Shown piece by piece: positions 63,590-64,000 of a DNA stretch of 64,000 nucleotides. The notes beneath the pieces were generated by a model that saw only the letters and a program-made list of their open reading frames with translations, searched no databases and had not been told where the DNA came from. How positions within the stretch are numbered: position 1 is the first letter of the stretch; each line of letters begins with the position of its first letter. Source of the DNA: Bacillus subtilis (GTDB lineage: Bacteria > Pseudomonadota > Alphaproteobacteria > Rhizobiales > Rhizobiaceae); the NCBI GenBank assembly GCA_021733665.1, contig JAHREI010000005.1:124001-188000 (forward strand), given 5' to 3'. The translations under genes and the position numbers were made by a program.

Positions 63590-64000
63590 ATGAAAAAAAC
63601 ACTGCATGCTTTAATGCTTGGCACAACATTGCTTTTTGGCGCCGGACAGGTTTTTGCTGCCGATCTGGTTATGGCAATTAAAGCTGGTCCTGCTTCGATG
63701 GACCCGCATTTTACGGCTACTGCCGCCAATGCCGAAGCGACGAAACATATTTTCGATACGCTGATCCGCTCAGGTAATAACCTTGAGCTTGAACCATCTC
63801 TGGCTGTCAGCTGGCAGGCGCTTAATGATACGACATGGGAATTCAAACTGCGAGAAGGCGTGAAATTCCATGACGGTTCAGACTTTACAGCGGAAGATGT
63901 GAAGTTCTCCATCGAGCGCATTCCGCATGTGACAGGGCCAAATCCGGCAACGATTTTTGTGCGCCGTGTTAAATCGGTAGAAGTTGTTGATCCGTTGACT
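63590..64000 (+). CDS. Dipeptide-type ABC transporter substrate-binding protein (partial, runs off the right edge)
   Basis: The first 137 residues of an SBP_bac_5 (DppA/OppA) family receptor. Signal peptide MKKTLHALMLGTTLLFGAGQVFA-A, then AIKAGPASMDPHFTATAANAE, TLIRSGNNLELEPSLAVSW and EFKLREGVKFHDGSDFTAEDVKFSIERI, the family's N-terminal signature region. No stop before base 64000. It supplies the periplasmic component missing from the leftward operon; the two halves of the transporter lie on opposite strands around the MarR operators. Confidence 0.92.
   Translation, partial: MKKTLHALMLGTTLLFGAGQVFAADLVMAIKAGPASMDPHFTATAANAEATKHIFDTLIRSGNNLELEPSLAVSWQALNDTTWEFKLREGVKFHDGSDFTAEDVKFSIERIPHVTGPNPATIFVRRVKSVEVVDPLT

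Overview
The window reads as a chromosome segment of an alphaproteobacterium, most likely a member of the Brucellaceae / Ochrobactrum-Pseudochrobactrum group. This is inferred from protein family content (hexuronate genes, LIV-type and ectoine-type ABC systems, FecI/FecR/TonB receptor sets, MesX/MesD, the lipoate ligase architecture) and from moderate base composition; no rRNA or tRNA gene is present to fix the taxonomy. It is dense with transport and catabolic operons, each with its own regulator.

Layout. 1-2.9 kb: end of a hexuronate operon (uxuA tail, uxaA, kdgK). 3.0-11.4 kb: an ectoine-type polar amino-acid ABC system with three paralogous binding proteins serving one permease pair and one ATPase, together with an M20-fold protein that has lost most zinc ligands, a RidA protein, an FCD-type GntR regulator and an ornithine-cyclodeaminase-family protein. 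11.5-13.4 kb: a decayed ribonucleotide reductase locus (internally deleted nrdF, intact-looking nrdI, no nrdE or nrdH, a pair of NrdR-box-like sites, a possible relic of an nrdJ tail). 13.4-21.8 kb: a long leftward operon with a LIV-type ABC transporter, nitroreductase, FAH hydrolase, extradiol-type VOC dioxygenase and NTF2-like protein, facing a divergent GntR regulator. 21.9-25.5 kb: an S8 autotransporter protease flanked by two copies of a 44-bp repeat. 25.6-29.8 kb: the first FecI/FecR/TonB-receptor set, leftward. 30.2-32.9 kb: mesX-mesD and a flavin reductase, i.e. a predicted oxygen-linked, folate-independent methionine synthase, with a MetR-like palindrome upstream. 33.3-43.3 kb: ROK regulator, xylA, a TIM-barrel isomerase, a Gfo/Idh oxidoreductase, a ribose-type ABC transporter and xylB. 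43.3-47.2 kb: a 5'-truncated TetR relic, AraC regulator, B3/B4-domain protein, LysE-family exporter, and a lipoate ligase with its accessory domain at the N-terminus. 47.3-48.6 kb: an exported amidohydrolase. 48.9-58.4 kb: two further FecI/FecR/TonB sets in tandem. 58.4-64 kb: a dipeptide-type ABC transporter with a creatininase-family hydrolase, divergent from a MarR regulator and the start of the cognate binding protein.

The points most worth a second look are the zinc-ligand-free M20 protein inside the three-receptor transport cluster, the collapsed RNR locus, the mesX/mesD pair with a stray coding fragment beside it, the uncharacterised ring-cleavage-like operon, and the three related iron-type signalling sets, two of which share a TGA-N9-TCA motif at the sigma-factor promoter.
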